Assembly (NCBI GenBank): GCA_946007485.1
Contig: CAMGAM010000059.1
Span: 1-6,060, forward strand
Length of the DNA: 6,060 nt
Direction of reading: 5' to 3'
DNA from: an uncultured Mycoplasmatota bacterium
GTDB lineage: Bacteria > Bacillota_I > Bacilli_A > RF39 > UBA660
This document shows positions 5,288 to 6,060 of the stretch, piece by piece (position 1 is the first letter of the stretch; each line of letters begins with the position of its first letter). A program made the translations under genes and the position numbers. Below the pieces are notes generated by a model. It was not told the DNA's origin, ran no database searches, and was given only the letters and a program-made list of their open reading frames with translations.

Positions 5288-6052
5288 ATGAAAATTAAGA
5301 ATGTTGTTAAAGTTATGAACTTCCAAGCACTTCTAAGAATGGATAAGGCTTTAAAAGAAGCTGATAAATATAGAGATGTTGGTAAAGAGATTACGGATAT
5401 ATTATCAAGAATTATGTATAATAAAAATTTAATTTTAGATAAGAAAATATTAATTCCAGATCCTAATAAACCAAAGTTAAATATTTATATAGCTAATGAT
5501 TATGGGTTTTGTGGTAATTTTAATTCTTCAATAAGTAGACAAATAAAAAAAGATATAGATGCTTATAAGATAATAATTGGAAAAAAAATTAATTATAGTG
5601 ATGATAAGACAATTCTTAAAATTGCTAAAGAAGATTTTATTAAAAGATTTTTAGAGATAGAAAGATGTATTGATGAAGCAATAACTTCTGGAAATTACAG
5701 TGAGATAAATGTTTATTATAATCATTTCTATTCACTTACATCATTTGAATTTGTAAAGATTCAGTTGTTTCCGGTTGAATTTAAGGGAGAATATTACGAA
5801 GGAGAAGACTTTGTAATGGAGACTGATGTTAGTCATGTATTAGGTAGTTTAATGACATTTTATATATGTTATGAGCTAAAGATGTGTGAAAGTATTTCGT
5901 ATGCAGCTGAGAATGTACTTAGAAGTCAGATTACATCTTCAGCACTTGATAAGATTAAAGAGAAGGAAGAAGAAATGAAACATGAAGAAATGAAATTAAG
6001 AAAAGAAAAAAGTGTATTAAAAAGTGTCGAAAACTTTAAGAAGATAATGTAA
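5288..6052 (+). CDS. atpG: F-type ATPase gamma subunit (central shaft), divergent
   Basis: A 254-residue central rotor shaft; usual gammas are about 285. The N-terminal helix (1-40) resembles the family start, with regularly spaced Lys and an M-D-K-A-L segment where K-A-M-E-x-V is usual. The best signature is N-D-Y-G-F-C-G-N-F-N-S-S-I (70-82), equivalent to S-D-R-G-L-C-G-G-F-N-x-x-I, at the start of the Rossmann-like domain. Further matches are V-Y-Y-N-H-F (142-147) and L-F-P-V-E-F (160-165). The C-terminal helix begins C-E-S-I-S-Y-A-A-E-N (200-209), like E-S-x-A-S-E-x-A-A-R. The usual tail N-K-x-R-Q-x-x-I-T-x-E is replaced by a very charged Glu/Lys stretch (221-241) of about the same length, so the part inside the alpha3beta3 cavity is rewritten. 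The gene lies after epsilon and a membrane protein instead of between alpha and beta. Family assignment is confident; coupling behaviour is unknown. Confidence 0.88.
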   Translation: MKIKNVVKVMNFQALLRMDKALKEADKYRDVGKEITDILSRIMYNKNLILDKKILIPDPNKPKLNIYIANDYGFCGNFNSSISRQIKKDIDAYKIIIGKKINYSDDKTILKIAKEDFIKRFLEIERCIDEAITSGNYSEINVYYNHFYSLTSFEFVKIQLFPVEFKGEYYEGEDFVMETDVSHVLGSLMTFYICYELKMCESISYAAENVLRSQITSSALDKIKEKEEEMKHEEMKLRKEKSVLKSVENFKKIM

Positions 6053-6055
6053 TTT

Positions 6056-6060
6056 GGAGG
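6056..6060 (+). promoter_or_regulatory. Shine-Dalgarno of a further gene beyond the window
   Basis: GGAGG appears 3 nt after the gamma stop and runs to the last base. Its position matches the spacing seen between the other genes, so the operon almost certainly continues with at least one more gene whose start is outside this window. Confidence 0.7.

Noticed and set aside
770..6052. Operon as a decaying pseudogene set
   Set aside because: All frames are intact, beta and alpha active-site residues are conserved, ribosome-binding sites and a consensus promoter are present, and the changes fall on ion coupling and the membrane-facing side rather than at random.
770..6052. Standard N-ATPase (Na+-pumping F-type variant)
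   Set aside because: The gene order differs, AtpQ/AtpR-like small proteins are absent, and N-ATPase c subunits have glutamates in the ion site whereas this one has none.

Overview
This is an AT-rich, densely packed, all plus-strand window from a bacterial chromosome. The base composition, purine-rich Shine-Dalgarno sites, AGA-dominated arginine codons and consensus sigma-A-type promoter suggest a low-GC Firmicute, possibly a Tenericutes-like member of the Bacilli. TGA ends two of the reading frames and tryptophan is TGG, so the standard bacterial code fits and the Mycoplasma/Spiroplasma code does not. The taxon is an inference.

Layout: positions 1-705 hold the 3' part of a gene for a membrane-anchored, probably extracytoplasmic protein of unknown function. 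A near-ideal promoter lies at 702-731. From 770 to the end runs a tight seven-gene operon for an F-type rotary ATPase relative: c (rotor ring), b with a delta/E-like C-terminus (peripheral stalk), alpha, beta, epsilon, an unrecognised five-helix membrane protein, and gamma. A Shine-Dalgarno sequence at the last bases shows that a further gene follows. Genes are 1-15 nt apart, and beta and epsilon overlap.

The operon is not a normal ATP synthase. The F1 motor looks catalytically complete: beta keeps its P-loop, catalytic Glu, Walker B Asp and DELSEED-type lever, and alpha keeps its P-loop and arginine finger. The c subunit keeps its hairpin fold, glycine-zipper helix and R-N-P loop, but it has alanine where the ion-binding Asp/Glu of helix 2 should be, isoleucine at the helix-1 Gln position of Na+-type rings, and no acidic residue elsewhere in its membrane helices. 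No recognisable ion-channel subunit a lies in the window and there is no separate delta gene. Epsilon lacks its C-terminal regulatory helices, alpha has a shortened C-terminus, gamma has moved to the end and has a highly charged C-terminal helix, and a novel membrane protein sits where no standard subunit belongs.

The most economical reading is an ATP-driven rotor uncoupled from ion transport, in which alpha3beta3 turns gamma, epsilon and a sealed c-ring to do some other work at the membrane. This is conceptually similar to the F1-like ATPases with unknown membrane sectors in mycoplasmas (the type associated with immunoglobulin processing and the one powering Mycoplasma mobile gliding), but here a c-ring is kept. 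The actual job is unknown. The 179-residue membrane protein, the 5' extracytoplasmic protein and whatever lies downstream are the candidate partners.
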